Positions 1-7,982 are shown, counted from the stretch's first letter. The stretch: DNA of 64,000 nt from Nocardia paucivorans NBRC 100373 (GCF_000308675.1 NZ_BAGE01000038.1:208005-272004); one strand, 5' to 3'. Numbers and translations are program-made. The notes: a model not told the origin generated them from the letters alone.

Positions 1-2
1 CT

Positions 3-221
3 CTCGCCGAGGGTGCGAATCTGGAAATTCGGTGTATGCCGGGGACGGCGCGTTGCCGTGCCTGCGGTGCCGATTTCACCGTCATGGACCCGGTGTTGCT
101 CTGCGTCTGCGGCAGCGCCGATATCGAGCTCCGGTCCGGGCGGGAACTACGAATCCGGTCGATGGAAGTGAGCCGAGAATGTGCGCAACCTGCGGATGCG
201 GAAACGACACGGCGAACGTGA
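3..221 (+). CDS. hypA: Hydrogenase nickel incorporation protein HypA, C-terminal part (5' end outside window)
   Basis: HypA is the Ni-binding metallochaperone that works with HypB to insert nickel into the hydrogenase large subunit. Only the last 72 codons are present, in the frame that is already open at the left edge. They contain the HypA zinc-ribbon: a C-x-x-C pair (CRAC) followed about 18 residues later by C-V-C-G-S, then the conserved ending E-L-x-x-x-R-E-L-R-I-x-S-M-E-V. The N-terminal Met-His nickel site is not in the window. The reading frame runs 43 nt into hypB, so the two are probably translationally coupled. The last 20 or so residues after SMEV are less family-like. Confidence 0.88.
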   Translation, partial: LAEGANLEIRCMPGTARCRACGADFTVMDPVLLCVCGSADIELRSGRELRIRSMEVSRECAQPADAETTRRT

Positions 222-1018
222 TCACCGTCGGGCGAGGCCATGAACCGGGCCGTGAGCACGACCCGGACCGTGCCCCGGGCAATGGTCATCGGCACGAGCA
301 CGAACACGATGCCGAACATGGACACCCGACGATGACCGAAACGGTGAGCCTGGAACAGAAGGTTCTCGCCAAGAACGACCACCTGGCCCAGCACAACCGG
401 GAATGGTTGCATCGGCGCGGCATCCTGGCGCTGAACCTCACCAGTTCTCCCGGGGCAGGTAAGACCACCCTGCTCGAACGGACGATCCGGGATATGGGGC
501 AGCTCCCGATCGCGGTGATCGAAGGCGATCAGGAGACCCAGCTCGACGCCGAGCGGATCAGGGCGACCGGGGTCGAGGTGGTGCAGGTGAACACTGGCGC
601 CGGATGTCACCTCGACGCCGAGATGACCCGGCGGGCGCTGGATGTGCTCGATCCCCGGCCCGGGACGCTGGTGTTCGTGGAGAATGTCGGCAATCTGGTC
701 TGCCCGGCATTGTTCGACCTGGGTGAACGTGGCAAGGTCGTGATCGTCTCGGTGACCGAGGGGGCCGACAAACCGCTGAAATACCCGCATATGTTCGCCG
801 CGGCCGAGCTGGTGCTGGTCAACAAGATCGACCTGCTGCCGTATGTCGATTTCGATATCACCCGCTTCGGTGAGTACGCACGGTCGATCCACCCGGATGT
901 GCAGATCGTGCCGATCTCGGCGACTGCGGGCACCGGACTCGATCGGTGGTACGAGTGGCTGATGCAGCAGTATCGGCTGCCGGCGGCGCGCCTTGAGGAC
1001 GCGGTGGGCCCCACCTAG
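179..1018 (+). CDS. hypB: Hydrogenase nickel incorporation GTPase HypB
   Basis: HypB is a SIMIBI-class GTPase that drives GTP-dependent nickel delivery to the [NiFe] hydrogenase precursor in the cytoplasm. The ATG at 179 is chosen because it yields the family N-terminus M-C-A-T-C-G-C-G; a longer frame upstream has no HypB character. A His/Glu-rich segment (about residues 25-55, HRHEHEHDAEHGH) is the usual nickel-storage stretch. The P-loop SSPGAGKTT follows at about residue 92, and the G4 guanine motif NKID lies near residue 220. The length (279 aa) is normal for His-rich HypB. The gene overlaps hypA and is followed by 84 nt holding a CRP-type site before the hydrogenase structural genes. Confidence 0.96.
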   Translation: MCATCGCGNDTANVITVGRGHEPGREHDPDRAPGNGHRHEHEHDAEHGHPTMTETVSLEQKVLAKNDHLAQHNREWLHRRGILALNLTSSPGAGKTTLLERTIRDMGQLPIAVIEGDQETQLDAERIRATGVEVVQVNTGAGCHLDAEMTRRALDVLDPRPGTLVFVENVGNLVCPALFDLGERGKVVIVSVTEGADKPLKYPHMFAAAELVLVNKIDLLPYVDFDITRFGEYARSIHPDVQIVPISATAGTGLDRWYEWLMQQYRLPAARLEDAVGPT

Positions 1019-1023
1019 ACTGA

Positions 1024-1041
1024 TTGTGACCAGCGTCACAA
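1024..1041. promoter_or_regulatory. CRP/FNR-family binding site upstream of hydrogenase structural genes
   Basis: A perfect inverted repeat TTGTGAC-CAGC-GTCACAA sits between hypB and hhyS. It matches the actinobacterial CRP consensus TGTGA-N6-TCACA exactly. A TACGGT hexamer (TAnnnT) at 1062-1067 could be a -10 element; the implied start near 1074 puts the palindrome centre at about -41.5, the class II activator position. The palindrome is directly visible. The promoter and the identity of the regulator are inferred. Confidence 0.7.
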
Positions 1042-1102
1042 ACCGCGGTATGTGAGCCGAGTACGGTCGACGCCGCCTTCGGCTCGGGAAGGTGGCAGTG
1101 CC

Positions 1103-2158
1103 ATGCCCACCCAGGAAGCGGTCCAAGCCGAAGAGACGCTGATCCACGTGCTGTGGATCAATGCCGGTCTCAGTTGCGACGGTGACTCGGTGGCGTTGAC
1201 CGCCGCCACCCAGCCCAGCGTCGAGGAAATCGCCCTCGGCGCGCTACCCGGTCTCCCGAAGGTCGCCGTGCACTGGCCGCTCATCGATTTCGAATGCGGC
1301 CCGAACGGGGGAGCCGACGACTTCCTCGAGTGGTTCTTCCGAGCCGACCGGGGCGAGATCGACCCCTTCGTTCTGGTGGTGGAGGGGTCGATACCCAACG
1401 AGGAACTGCACGAGGAAGGCTACTGGTGCGGATTCGGTAACGACCCCGATACCGGACAGCCCATGACGACCAGCACATGGCTGGACCGTCTCGCGCCGAA
1501 GGCCACCGCCATCGTGGCGGCCGGTACCTGCGCCACCTACGGCGGTATCCACGCCATGGCGGGCAATCCGACCGGCGCCATGGGCGTTCCCGACTACCTC
1601 GGCTGGGATTGGAAGAGCAAGGCGGGTATCCCGATCGTCTGTGTCCCCGGCTGCCCGATCCACCCGGACAATATGTCGGAAACGCTCACCTACCTGCTCT
1701 ACCTGGCCACCGGACAGGCGCCGATGATTCCCCTCGACGAGGCGCTGCGACCCAAATGGCTCTTCGGTGCGACCGTACACGAGGGCTGCGACCGTGCGGG
1801 CTACTACGAGGAGGGCGAATTCGCCACCGAGTACGGTTCGCCGAAATGCATTGTGAAACTCGGCTGCTGGGGCCCGGTGGTCAAGTGCAATGTGCCCAAA
1901 CGCGGGTGGATCAACGGGGTGGGCGGCTGCCCGAACGTGGGCGGTATCTGCATCGGCTGCACCATGCCCGGTTTCCCCGACAAATTCATGCCCTTCATGG
2001 ACGAACCGCCCGGCGGGAAATTCTCCTCCGCGGCCTCGGGCGTCTACGGATCGGTGGTCCGCGGCCTACGACATATCACCGGCCGCACCGTCGACAAGGA
2101 GCCACGCTGGCGACATCGAGGCGACAAGCTCGAGACCGGCGCGACCCGAACCTGGTAG
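1103..2158 (+). CDS. hhyS: [NiFe] hydrogenase small subunit, actinobacterial group 1h type
   Basis: This is the electron-transfer subunit of a high-affinity, oxygen-tolerant uptake hydrogenase that oxidises trace H2 and feeds electrons to respiration. The family's usual CxGC for the proximal cluster is here S-C-D-G-D-S (C25, D28 from the 1103 start), so Asp replaces one Cys. This is the known 3Cys-1Asp proximal [4Fe-4S] signature of group 1h enzymes. Further ligands are visible in AAGTCATYGG, VPGCP, EGCDRAGYY and the Cys-rich GGCPNVGGICIGCTMPGFPD. There is no Tat RRxFxK leader, consistent with a cytoplasmic enzyme. An in-frame start at 1052 exists, but 1103 follows a GGAAGGTGG-like ribosome site and gives the expected N-terminus. 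The hhyL ribosome binding site overlaps its stop codon. Confidence 0.96.
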   Translation: MPTQEAVQAEETLIHVLWINAGLSCDGDSVALTAATQPSVEEIALGALPGLPKVAVHWPLIDFECGPNGGADDFLEWFFRADRGEIDPFVLVVEGSIPNEELHEEGYWCGFGNDPDTGQPMTTSTWLDRLAPKATAIVAAGTCATYGGIHAMAGNPTGAMGVPDYLGWDWKSKAGIPIVCVPGCPIHPDNMSETLTYLLYLATGQAPMIPLDEALRPKWLFGATVHEGCDRAGYYEEGEFATEYGSPKCIVKLGCWGPVVKCNVPKRGWINGVGGCPNVGGICIGCTMPGFPDKFMPFMDEPPGGKFSSAASGVYGSVVRGLRHITGRTVDKEPRWRHRGDKLETGATRTW

Positions 2159-2170
2159 GAGGATCTCGCG

Positions 2171-3967
2171 ATGACACAGATCATCCCCGAGCCGTCGCAC
2201 CGGACGACCGAACCGGACACCCTGGTCGAGATGGCCTGGGATCCGATCACCCGCATCGTCGGCAGCCTGGGTATATACACCAAGATCGACTTCGAGAATC
2301 AGGAAGTGGTCGAGTGTCACAGCACCTCCTCCATCTTCCGCGGCTACTCCGTCTTCATGCGCGGTAAGGACCCCCGCGACGCCCACTTCATCACCAGCCG
2401 TATCTGCGGTATCTGCGGCGACAACCACGCCACCTGCTCCTGCTACTGCCAGAACATGGCCTACGGGGTGCGTCCCCCGCATCTGGGCGAGTGGATCGTC
2501 GATCTCGGTGAAGCGGCCGAATACATGTTCGATCACAATATCTTCCAGGAGAACCTGGTCGGCGTGGACTTCTGCGAGAAGATGGTCGCCGAGACCAATC
2601 CCGGGGTGCTCGCCCGGGCCGAGCGGACCGAGGCACCACAGGCGGGGGCCCACGGCTATCGCACGATCGCCGATATCATGCGCGCCCTCAACCCGTTCAC
2701 CGGCGAGTTCTACCGGGAAGCCCTGCAGGTGAGTCGATACACCCGCGAGATGTTCTGTCTGATGGAGGGCAGGCACGTGCATCCGTCGACGCTGTACCCG
2801 GGAGGCCCGGGCACGGTGGCGACGGTGCAGCTGATGACCGACTACATGACCCGGCTCATGCGTTATGTCGAGTTCATGAAGAAGGTCGTGCCGATGCACG
2901 ACGATCTGTTCGACTTCTTCTACGAGGCATTGCCCGGCTACGACAAGGTCGGGCTGCGGCGTACCCTGCTGGGCTGCTGGGGTTCGTTCCAGGACCCCGA
3001 GTTCTGCAACTTCGAGTACAAGGACATGGAGGACTGGGGCCGCCGGATGTTCGTGACTCCCGGGGTCGTGGTGGACGGCAAACTGGTCACCACCTCCCTG
3101 CTCGATATCAACCTGGGATTGCGGATCCTGTTGGGCAGCTCGTACTACGAGGACTGGACCGACCAGGAGATGTTCGTGAAAACCGACCCGTTGGGCAATC
3201 CGGTGGATCGGCGCCACCCCTGGAACCAGCACACCAATCCGAGACCGCAGAAACGAGACCTGGACGACAAATACAGCTGGGTGATGTCGCCGCGCTGGTT
3301 CGACGGCAGCGAATATCTGGCCCTGGACACCGGTGGTGGTCCGCTGGCCCGACTGTGGGCCACGGCGCTGGCCGAACTGGTCGATATCGGTTATGTGAAA
3401 TCGACCGGGCACAGTGTGCAGATCAACCTGCCCAAGACCGCCCTGAAGGGCCCGGTGACCTTGGAATGGAAGATTCCCGCGCACGGCAGCAACACCATCG
3501 AACGCAACCGCGCCCGCACCTACTTCCAGGCCTATGCGGCGGCCTGCGCTCTGCACTTCGCGGAAAAGGCGCTGGCGGAGATCCGGGCCGGGCACACCAA
3601 GACCTGGCAGGAGTTCGAAGTGCCCGACGAGGGCATCGGCTGCGGTTTCACCGAGGCGGTGCGCGGTGTGCTGTCGCACCACATGGTGATCCGGGACGGG
3701 AAGATTGCCAACTACCACCCGTACCCGCCGACACCGTGGAACGCCTCCCCGCGGGACACCTACGGCACGCCGGGCCCCTATGAGGACGCGGTGCAGGGAC
3801 AGCCGATCTTCGAGGAGAACGACCGCGAGCACTTCAAGGGCATCGACATCATGCGCACGGTGCGCAGTTTCGATCCCTGCCTGCCCTGCGGGGTGCACAT
3901 GTACCTGGGCAAGGGGCAGACATTGCAGAAACTGCACTCACCGACGCAGACACTCACCCCGGAATGA
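2171..3967 (+). CDS. hhyL: [NiFe] hydrogenase large (catalytic) subunit, group 1h
   Basis: This subunit binds the NiFe(CN)2CO site where H2 is split. The N-terminal L1 motif is R-I-C-G-I-C-G-D-N-H (Cys79, Cys82) and the C-terminal L2 motif is D-P-C-L-P-C-G-V-H-M (Cys570, Cys573, His576), so all four nickel-binding cysteines are present. The 22 residues after His576 form the C-terminal peptide normally removed by a dedicated endoprotease after nickel insertion; a protease gene lies 4 kb downstream. The length is 598 aa. The ATG at 2171 has a strong AGGAGG at 2158-2163 that overlaps the hhyS stop, so the subunits are translationally coupled. The call is secure at family level; substrate affinity is inferred from the subgroup. 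Confidence 0.97.
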   Translation: MTQIIPEPSHRTTEPDTLVEMAWDPITRIVGSLGIYTKIDFENQEVVECHSTSSIFRGYSVFMRGKDPRDAHFITSRICGICGDNHATCSCYCQNMAYGVRPPHLGEWIVDLGEAAEYMFDHNIFQENLVGVDFCEKMVAETNPGVLARAERTEAPQAGAHGYRTIADIMRALNPFTGEFYREALQVSRYTREMFCLMEGRHVHPSTLYPGGPGTVATVQLMTDYMTRLMRYVEFMKKVVPMHDDLFDFFYEALPGYDKVGLRRTLLGCWGSFQDPEFCNFEYKDMEDWGRRMFVTPGVVVDGKLVTTSLLDINLGLRILLGSSYYEDWTDQEMFVKTDPLGNPVDRRHPWNQHTNPRPQKRDLDDKYSWVMSPRWFDGSEYLALDTGGGPLARLWATALAELVDIGYVKSTGHSVQINLPKTALKGPVTLEWKIPAHGSNTIERNRARTYFQAYAAACALHFAEKALAEIRAGHTKTWQEFEVPDEGIGCGFTEAVRGVLSHHMVIRDGKIANYHPYPPTPWNASPRDTYGTPGPYEDAVQGQPIFEENDREHFKGIDIMRTVRSFDPCLPCGVHMYLGKGQTLQKLHSPTQTLTPE

Positions 3968-3999
3968 GTCCGTATCGGTGCCGGTGACGGGAGGTCACG

Positions 4000-4914
4000 G
4001 TGGATACACGCCCACGGGAACGGAACGACGCGGCATCCGACGATCGCCGGTGGCGGGAGGCCGGCGAGCGGATCGAGACACTGCTGGAGGCCTGTTCGGT
4101 GGGCGGCGCCGTGGCCCGCGAGCGCGCCGAGCAACTGGTGCGCGAGGTTGTCGACCTGTACGGCGAGGGACTGACCCGCGTGGTCGGTCTGCTGGATTCG
4201 GAGACCCTGGAACGGTTGGCCCGCGACGATCTGATCGCGAGCCTGCTGCTGGTGCACGGATTGCACCCGCACGATGTGGCGACCAGGGTGCGGGCGGCGC
4301 TGGACGATGTGCGCCCGTACCTCGGCTCGCACGGTGGCGACGTCGACCTGGTCGACATCGTCGACGGTGTGGTTCGGTTGGAGCTGACCGGTAGTTGTCG
4401 TGGCTGCCCCTCCTCGGCGGTGACGCTGGAACTGGCCGTGGAGGATGCGGTGCGCGCGGCGGCGCCGGAGATCGAGGCCATCGAAGTCGTCACCGCGCAC
4501 ACCGAGTCGGCGGGACCGATACCCGCCGACTCGCTGTTTTCCCGGGTGCGTGCGGAGGAACACCGACCCGGCGGCTGGGTGGTGGTTCCCGAACTGGCCG
4601 AACTGGCCTCCGGGGAAGTGGCCGGATTCGCCGTCGCCGGATTCACCATGCTGGCCTGCCGAGTGGGGGAGAACGTCTTCGCCTACCGGGACCGATGCCC
4701 GGTGTGTGACCACTCGCTCGCGGGGACCGCACTGTACCGGCGGTCCGGTTTCCCGATCGGCGACGCGGTACTGGATTGCCCGACCTGTCACGCCCACTTC
4801 GATGTCGTCCACGCCGGTGCGCGGGTCGACGGCGACGGGCATCTCGACCCGCTTCCGGTGCTCGTGCGTTCCGGCGAGCCCTCGGTGGCGGTGCCGATGG
4901 GGGTGCCCGGGTGA
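4000..4914 (+). CDS. hhyE: NifU-like / Rieske-type iron-sulfur fusion protein, putative hydrogenase electron partner
   Basis: Directly follows hhyL in the position of the putative iron-sulfur protein HhyE recalled from mycobacterial group 1h operons. Residues 1-100 are helical and unassigned. Residues 100-165 are a NifU C-terminal (Nfu) domain with the cluster motif S-C-R-G-C-P (C133, C136). Residues 190-290 are Rieske-like, with C-D-H (236-238) and C-H-A-H (263-266). Two extra cysteines make each half CxxC (CPVC at 233-236, CPTC at 260-263), so a rubredoxin-like Cys4 site is an alternative reading. The GTG at 4000 follows GGGAGG. The likely role, electron relay from hydrogenase to the respiratory chain or cluster delivery, is inferred from context. 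It overlaps the next gene by 4 nt (GTGA). Confidence 0.8.
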   Translation: MDTRPRERNDAASDDRRWREAGERIETLLEACSVGGAVARERAEQLVREVVDLYGEGLTRVVGLLDSETLERLARDDLIASLLLVHGLHPHDVATRVRAALDDVRPYLGSHGGDVDLVDIVDGVVRLELTGSCRGCPSSAVTLELAVEDAVRAAAPEIEAIEVVTAHTESAGPIPADSLFSRVRAEEHRPGGWVVVPELAELASGEVAGFAVAGFTMLACRVGENVFAYRDRCPVCDHSLAGTALYRRSGFPIGDAVLDCPTCHAHFDVVHAGARVDGDGHLDPLPVLVRSGEPSVAVPMGVPG

Positions 4915-5546
4915 CCACCCCGTTCCGAGTGCTGCGGCGGATCGGAGCCGAGCGCCCACCCGCGCCGCGGGCGGGCGAACGGTGCGAGATGTGTGCCGAG
5001 CCGATCACCGCCGAACACCGACATGTGGTGAACGTCGAGAGCCGGCAACTGATGTGTGTGTGCCGCGCGTGTCATCTGCTGTTCGTGGACCGGCAGGCCG
5101 AACTGCGGTATCGGTCGGTCCCCGACCGCTATCTCGCCTTCCCCGGGTTCACCCTCACCCGTCGGGAATGGGACGCGCTGGAGATACCGGTGGGGCTCGC
5201 GTTCTTCTTCCGCAACTCGGCATTGGACCGGACCGTGGCGTTCTATCCGGGTCCCGCCGGCGCGACCGAATCGGAACTGCCGTTGCGGCAGTGGAATACG
5301 ATTCTGCGACGCCATCCCGAACTGGATGTTCTCGTCCCCGATATCGAGGCCCTGCTGATCCGCATATCCGAACGAGGGGCCGCGTCCGCGACGTGTCTGT
5401 TGCTGCCGATCGACGCGTGCTACGAGTTCGTCGGCCGGATGCGATTGTTGTGGCGCGGTTTCGACGGTGGGCAGGATGTGCGTCGCTACCTGGACGAGTT
5501 CTTCACCACCGTCTCGGCCCGTGCGCGAACCGGGGGCGTGGTATGA
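4911..5546 (+). CDS. Uncharacterised hydrogenase-associated protein with Cys motifs (DUF5947-like)
   Basis: A 211-aa protein of unknown function, recalled as the DUF5947 family that accompanies group 1h hydrogenases. The N-terminal third looks like a small metal-binding module: C-E-M-C near residue 25 and C-V-C-R-A-C near residue 50, which could hold zinc or an Fe-S cluster. The remainder is mixed alpha/beta, with a C-terminal stretch containing W-R-G-F-D-G-G-Q that resembles a conserved signature. There are no signal peptide or membrane helices. The GTG at 4911 overlaps the preceding stop (GTGA), and the following gene starts inside its stop (ATGA), so it belongs to a translationally coupled chain. 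Its job is unknown; co-occurrence suggests assembly or electron transfer for Hhy. Confidence 0.72.
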   Translation: MTTPFRVLRRIGAERPPAPRAGERCEMCAEPITAEHRHVVNVESRQLMCVCRACHLLFVDRQAELRYRSVPDRYLAFPGFTLTRREWDALEIPVGLAFFFRNSALDRTVAFYPGPAGATESELPLRQWNTILRRHPELDVLVPDIEALLIRISERGAASATCLLLPIDACYEFVGRMRLLWRGFDGGQDVRRYLDEFFTTVSARARTGGVV

Positions 5547-6190
5547 GCCCCGTCCACTCGACGACGTTCGCCGTGCTCGAGATCCGACCGGAGCCGTACG
5601 CGGCGGCTCCGGCCCTGACCGCGCGGGTCGGTATCGCCGCCCTCGCCGAAGAACCCGTGCATGCGATCGCCCTGCGCGCCCAAGTGCGGATCCAGCCGTC
5701 CCGCCGCTGTTACTCGGAGGAGGAAAGCGTCGGCCTGACCGATCTGTTCGGTGCGCGGGAGCGCTGGCAGGACACCCAACGATCGTTCCTCTGGATGCAC
5801 TGCGCCACCATGGTTCCCGGCTTCTCCGGTGGCGCCGAAGTGGATCTGCCGATGCCCTGCACCTACGACTTCGAGGTGACCGCATCGAAGTATCTGCACG
5901 CATTGCGCGGCGGCACGGTGCCGCTGCTGTTTCTGTTCAGCGGCACGGTGTTCATCAAGGGCAGCGATGGATTCGCGATCCAGCAGATCCCCTGGGACCG
6001 CGAGGACAGCTTCGATATGCCGGTTTCGGTATGGCAGGACCTGATGGCCGCGCATTTCCCGAACGCCGGCTGGCTACGCCTGCACCGGGACACCCTCGAC
6101 GCGCTGAACGCCTACAAAACCGGTCATGGCCTGCTCGGTTTCGACGATGCGGTGACCCGACTACTGGACCGTGCCGAGGAGTTGTCGTGA
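5543..6190 (+). CDS. Uncharacterised hydrogenase-associated protein (DUF6084-like)
   Basis: A 215-aa protein of unknown function, probably the DUF6084 family (from memory). The sequence is beta-rich at the start (E-I-R-P-E-P-Y, A-L-R-A-Q-V-R-I-Q-P), suggesting an immunoglobulin-like sandwich. It continues through a W-Q-D-T-Q-R-S-F-L-W segment and a C-T-Y-D-F-E-V-T-A-S-K-Y-L-H-A-L stretch, and ends in an amphipathic helix. It has no leader peptide, membrane helix or cysteine cluster. The ATG at 5543 overlaps the upstream stop, and the next gene's GTG overlaps its own stop. It is part of the same coupled block and is presumably needed in fixed ratio with its neighbours. A structural or scaffold role is possible but unsupported. 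Confidence 0.7.
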   Translation: MSPVHSTTFAVLEIRPEPYAAAPALTARVGIAALAEEPVHAIALRAQVRIQPSRRCYSEEESVGLTDLFGARERWQDTQRSFLWMHCATMVPGFSGGAEVDLPMPCTYDFEVTASKYLHALRGGTVPLLFLFSGTVFIKGSDGFAIQQIPWDREDSFDMPVSVWQDLMAAHFPNAGWLRLHRDTLDALNAYKTGHGLLGFDDAVTRLLDRAEELS

Positions 6191-7512
6191 TCACCGATCC
6201 GCGTGCCCGGGCCCGCGCCGTCGCCGACGCGGTGCTCTACGAGGGCTACCTGCTCTACCCCTATCGGGCGGACGCACCCAAGAACCGGTCGCGCTGGCAG
6301 TTCGGGGTGTTGGGACCGACCGGGGCCGCCGAGACCGCGCTGGGCGAAGACTCGTCCCTGTCGGCCCGGTTCCTGCTCGAGCCGGTCACGGATCCCGTGC
6401 TGACGTGGACGATCCGATTCCTGCAGCTTCAGCGGCGTCGAGCGGTGGACAACGCCGGCACCCGGGTCGACGAACTGATCGTCGATGCGCAGACCCGGCC
6501 GTCCTGGGACGAGGCCGTCGCACGAGAGATCGTCGTCGGGCCCGTGGCGCCCGTGTCCTGTGTGCGTGCCCTGACGGTTCCCGGTGGTGTCGACACCGAG
6601 GAGATCGTGGACGCCTCGGGCCGGCCGGCCGGAGCGTTCGTGCGGACCCGGGAACCGCTCACGGGTGAGTTCGAGCTCGCCGTCGAGCAGGACGACGGAT
6701 TTCTGCGACTCGCGGTCACGGTGCGCAATGTGGGCGCGCCCGCGACCGATGCACCGGATGCCACCGCACACTCGCTGCTCGGAGCGCACGTCATCGCCGA
6801 AGTGGCCGGGGGCCGATTCGTTTCGTGTCTGGATCCCCCACCCGCCGCCGCGGCCGCGGTCGCGCGCTGTGACCGATATCGGTGTTTCCCGGTCCTGGCC
6901 GGCCCACCCGGTGACCACAGTCTGCTGTTGATCTCTCCGATCATCCTCTACGACCACCCGGAGATCGCGGAACAGAGCCCGGGCGCGCTGTTCGACTCCA
7001 CCGAGATCGACGAGCTGCTCACCCTGCGGGTGCTGACGATGACCGATGCGGAGAAGGCGGCCGCGCGCGCGACCGATCCTCGCGCGGCCGAGATCATCGA
7101 TCGCTGCGAGGCCGTGTCCCCGGACATGATGCAACAGCTCCACGGGGTGCTGCGGGATCCGTATTCGGATGGCTCGCCCCTGGTACCCGAGGTTCCGCAC
7201 GGGGGGCAGTGGTGGGATCCGGCGGTCGACGGCGCGGTGCGCCCGGACGCCGACGCGGTGCCGGTCGCGGGGGTGTTGGTGCGCAGTGGTAGTCGGGTGC
7301 GGCTGCATCCGTCCCGTCGGGCCGATGCCCAGGACCTGTTCGTCGCCGGCCGGTCCGCCCGGGTCGTCTCGGTGCACGAGGACGTGGACGGGCAGGCGCA
7401 CGTCGGTGTGGTGCTGGACGACGACCCCGCGGCCGAGCTGCACGAATGGTACGGCCGCTACCTGTATTTCGCCCCCGACGAACTGGAGCCGCTCGACGAC
7501 CCCGAGAAGTGA
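6187..7512 (+). CDS. Uncharacterised 441-aa hydrogenase-cluster protein
   Basis: I do not recognise a named family. The protein is 441 aa, cytoplasmic, without transmembrane segments. The first 340 residues start with an L-Y-E-G-Y-L-L-Y-P-Y-R motif and are rich in beta strands and short acidic loops. The last 75 residues (L-V-R-S-G-S-R-V-R-L-H-P onward, ending F-A-P-D-E-L-E-P-L) look like a small SH3/KOW-type beta barrel. The GTG at 6187 overlaps the preceding stop (GTGA). It ends 13 nt before a tiny membrane-peptide gene. Its size and fixed place suggest a structural partner or dedicated assembly factor for the group 1h enzyme; this is inference from position only. Confidence 0.7.
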   Translation: MITDPRARARAVADAVLYEGYLLYPYRADAPKNRSRWQFGVLGPTGAAETALGEDSSLSARFLLEPVTDPVLTWTIRFLQLQRRRAVDNAGTRVDELIVDAQTRPSWDEAVAREIVVGPVAPVSCVRALTVPGGVDTEEIVDASGRPAGAFVRTREPLTGEFELAVEQDDGFLRLAVTVRNVGAPATDAPDATAHSLLGAHVIAEVAGGRFVSCLDPPPAAAAAVARCDRYRCFPVLAGPPGDHSLLLISPIILYDHPEIAEQSPGALFDSTEIDELLTLRVLTMTDAEKAAARATDPRAAEIIDRCEAVSPDMMQQLHGVLRDPYSDGSPLVPEVPHGGQWWDPAVDGAVRPDADAVPVAGVLVRSGSRVRLHPSRRADAQDLFVAGRSARVVSVHEDVDGQAHVGVVLDDDPAAELHEWYGRYLYFAPDELEPLDDPEK

Positions 7513-7525
7513 AAGGAAGTTCGTG

Positions 7526-7645
7526 ATGCAAACGGTGGGAGTGATCTCGACGGCGGTGGTGGCCGTGCTGGCGGCGGTCGGGCTCTATGTCGGTGTGCGG
7601 TCGATACCGGACCTGCGCAGATATCTGCGAATGCGGCAGATGTAG
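7526..7645 (+). CDS. 39-residue single-helix membrane peptide (DUF6893-like)
   Basis: A very small protein: one hydrophobic helix (about residues 4-24, V-G-V-I-S-T-A-V-V-A-V-L-A-A-V-G-L) followed by a basic tail R-S-I-P-D-L-R-R-Y-L-R-M-R-Q-M. By the positive-inside rule the C-terminus faces the cytoplasm. It matches a small-protein family recalled as DUF6893, seen in hydrogenase clusters. The ATG at 7526 has AAAGGAAG at 7512-7519; a GTG one codon earlier is an alternative. The hydrogenase subunits lack a membrane anchor, so this peptide is a plausible tether or quinone-side adaptor. That role is a hypothesis. Confidence 0.7.
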   Translation: MQTVGVISTAVVAVLAAVGLYVGVRSIPDLRRYLRMRQM

Positions 7646-7667
7646 CGGCGGACCGGAAGGAGACGTC

Positions 7668-7982
7668 ATGCAGGACCGCAGCGAAGAACCCCAACAGGAA
7701 CGTGGCGAACCGGGCTCCCGCGATACCGGGGCCGAAACCGCGGCCGGCGGTCCCGTCGAACGGGAATCGGGTGATATCGGGCACGAGGAGACGACCTCCG
7801 CCCCCGGCGCCGATCCCGAGCGACGGACCGAGTTCACCTCGAAACCGGGCTCCGGCGAACCGGTGACCCCGCCCTACGCGGAACGCAAGGAAACCGCCAA
7901 CGAACCGGAGGAGACGGCGACTGGCACGGTCGACGAGGCGAATGTCGGTGGGGCGACATCGCCGACCGAGGAACAGGAGTGA
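7668..7982 (+). CDS. Disordered acidic protein in hydrogenase cluster, function unknown
   Basis: A 104-aa protein made almost entirely of Glu, Gly, Pro, Thr, Ser and Ala with few hydrophobic residues, predicted to be intrinsically disordered. It has no cysteines, helices of length or motif that I can name. A good ribosome site GGAAGGAG (7655-7662) precedes the ATG, which supports translation. It sits between the membrane peptide and the maturation protease, whose frame may begin inside it. It could be a linker or regulatory protein; nothing in the sequence identifies a function. Low-complexity composition makes homology weak, so the call rests on the ribosome site and operon position. Confidence 0.6.
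   Translation: MQDRSEEPQQERGEPGSRDTGAETAAGGPVERESGDIGHEETTSAPGADPERRTEFTSKPGSGEPVTPPYAERKETANEPEETATGTVDEANVGGATSPTEEQE

Noticed and set aside
32..178. A longer HypB starting at 32
   Set aside because: The extra residues are shadow translation of hypA; the family N-terminus M-C-A-T-C-G-C starts at 179.
2066..3937. Long open frames opposite hhyL and similar large antisense frames elsewhere
   Set aside because: Antisense frames of several hundred codons are normal in GC-rich DNA; they have shadow composition (His, Arg, Gly) and no motifs.
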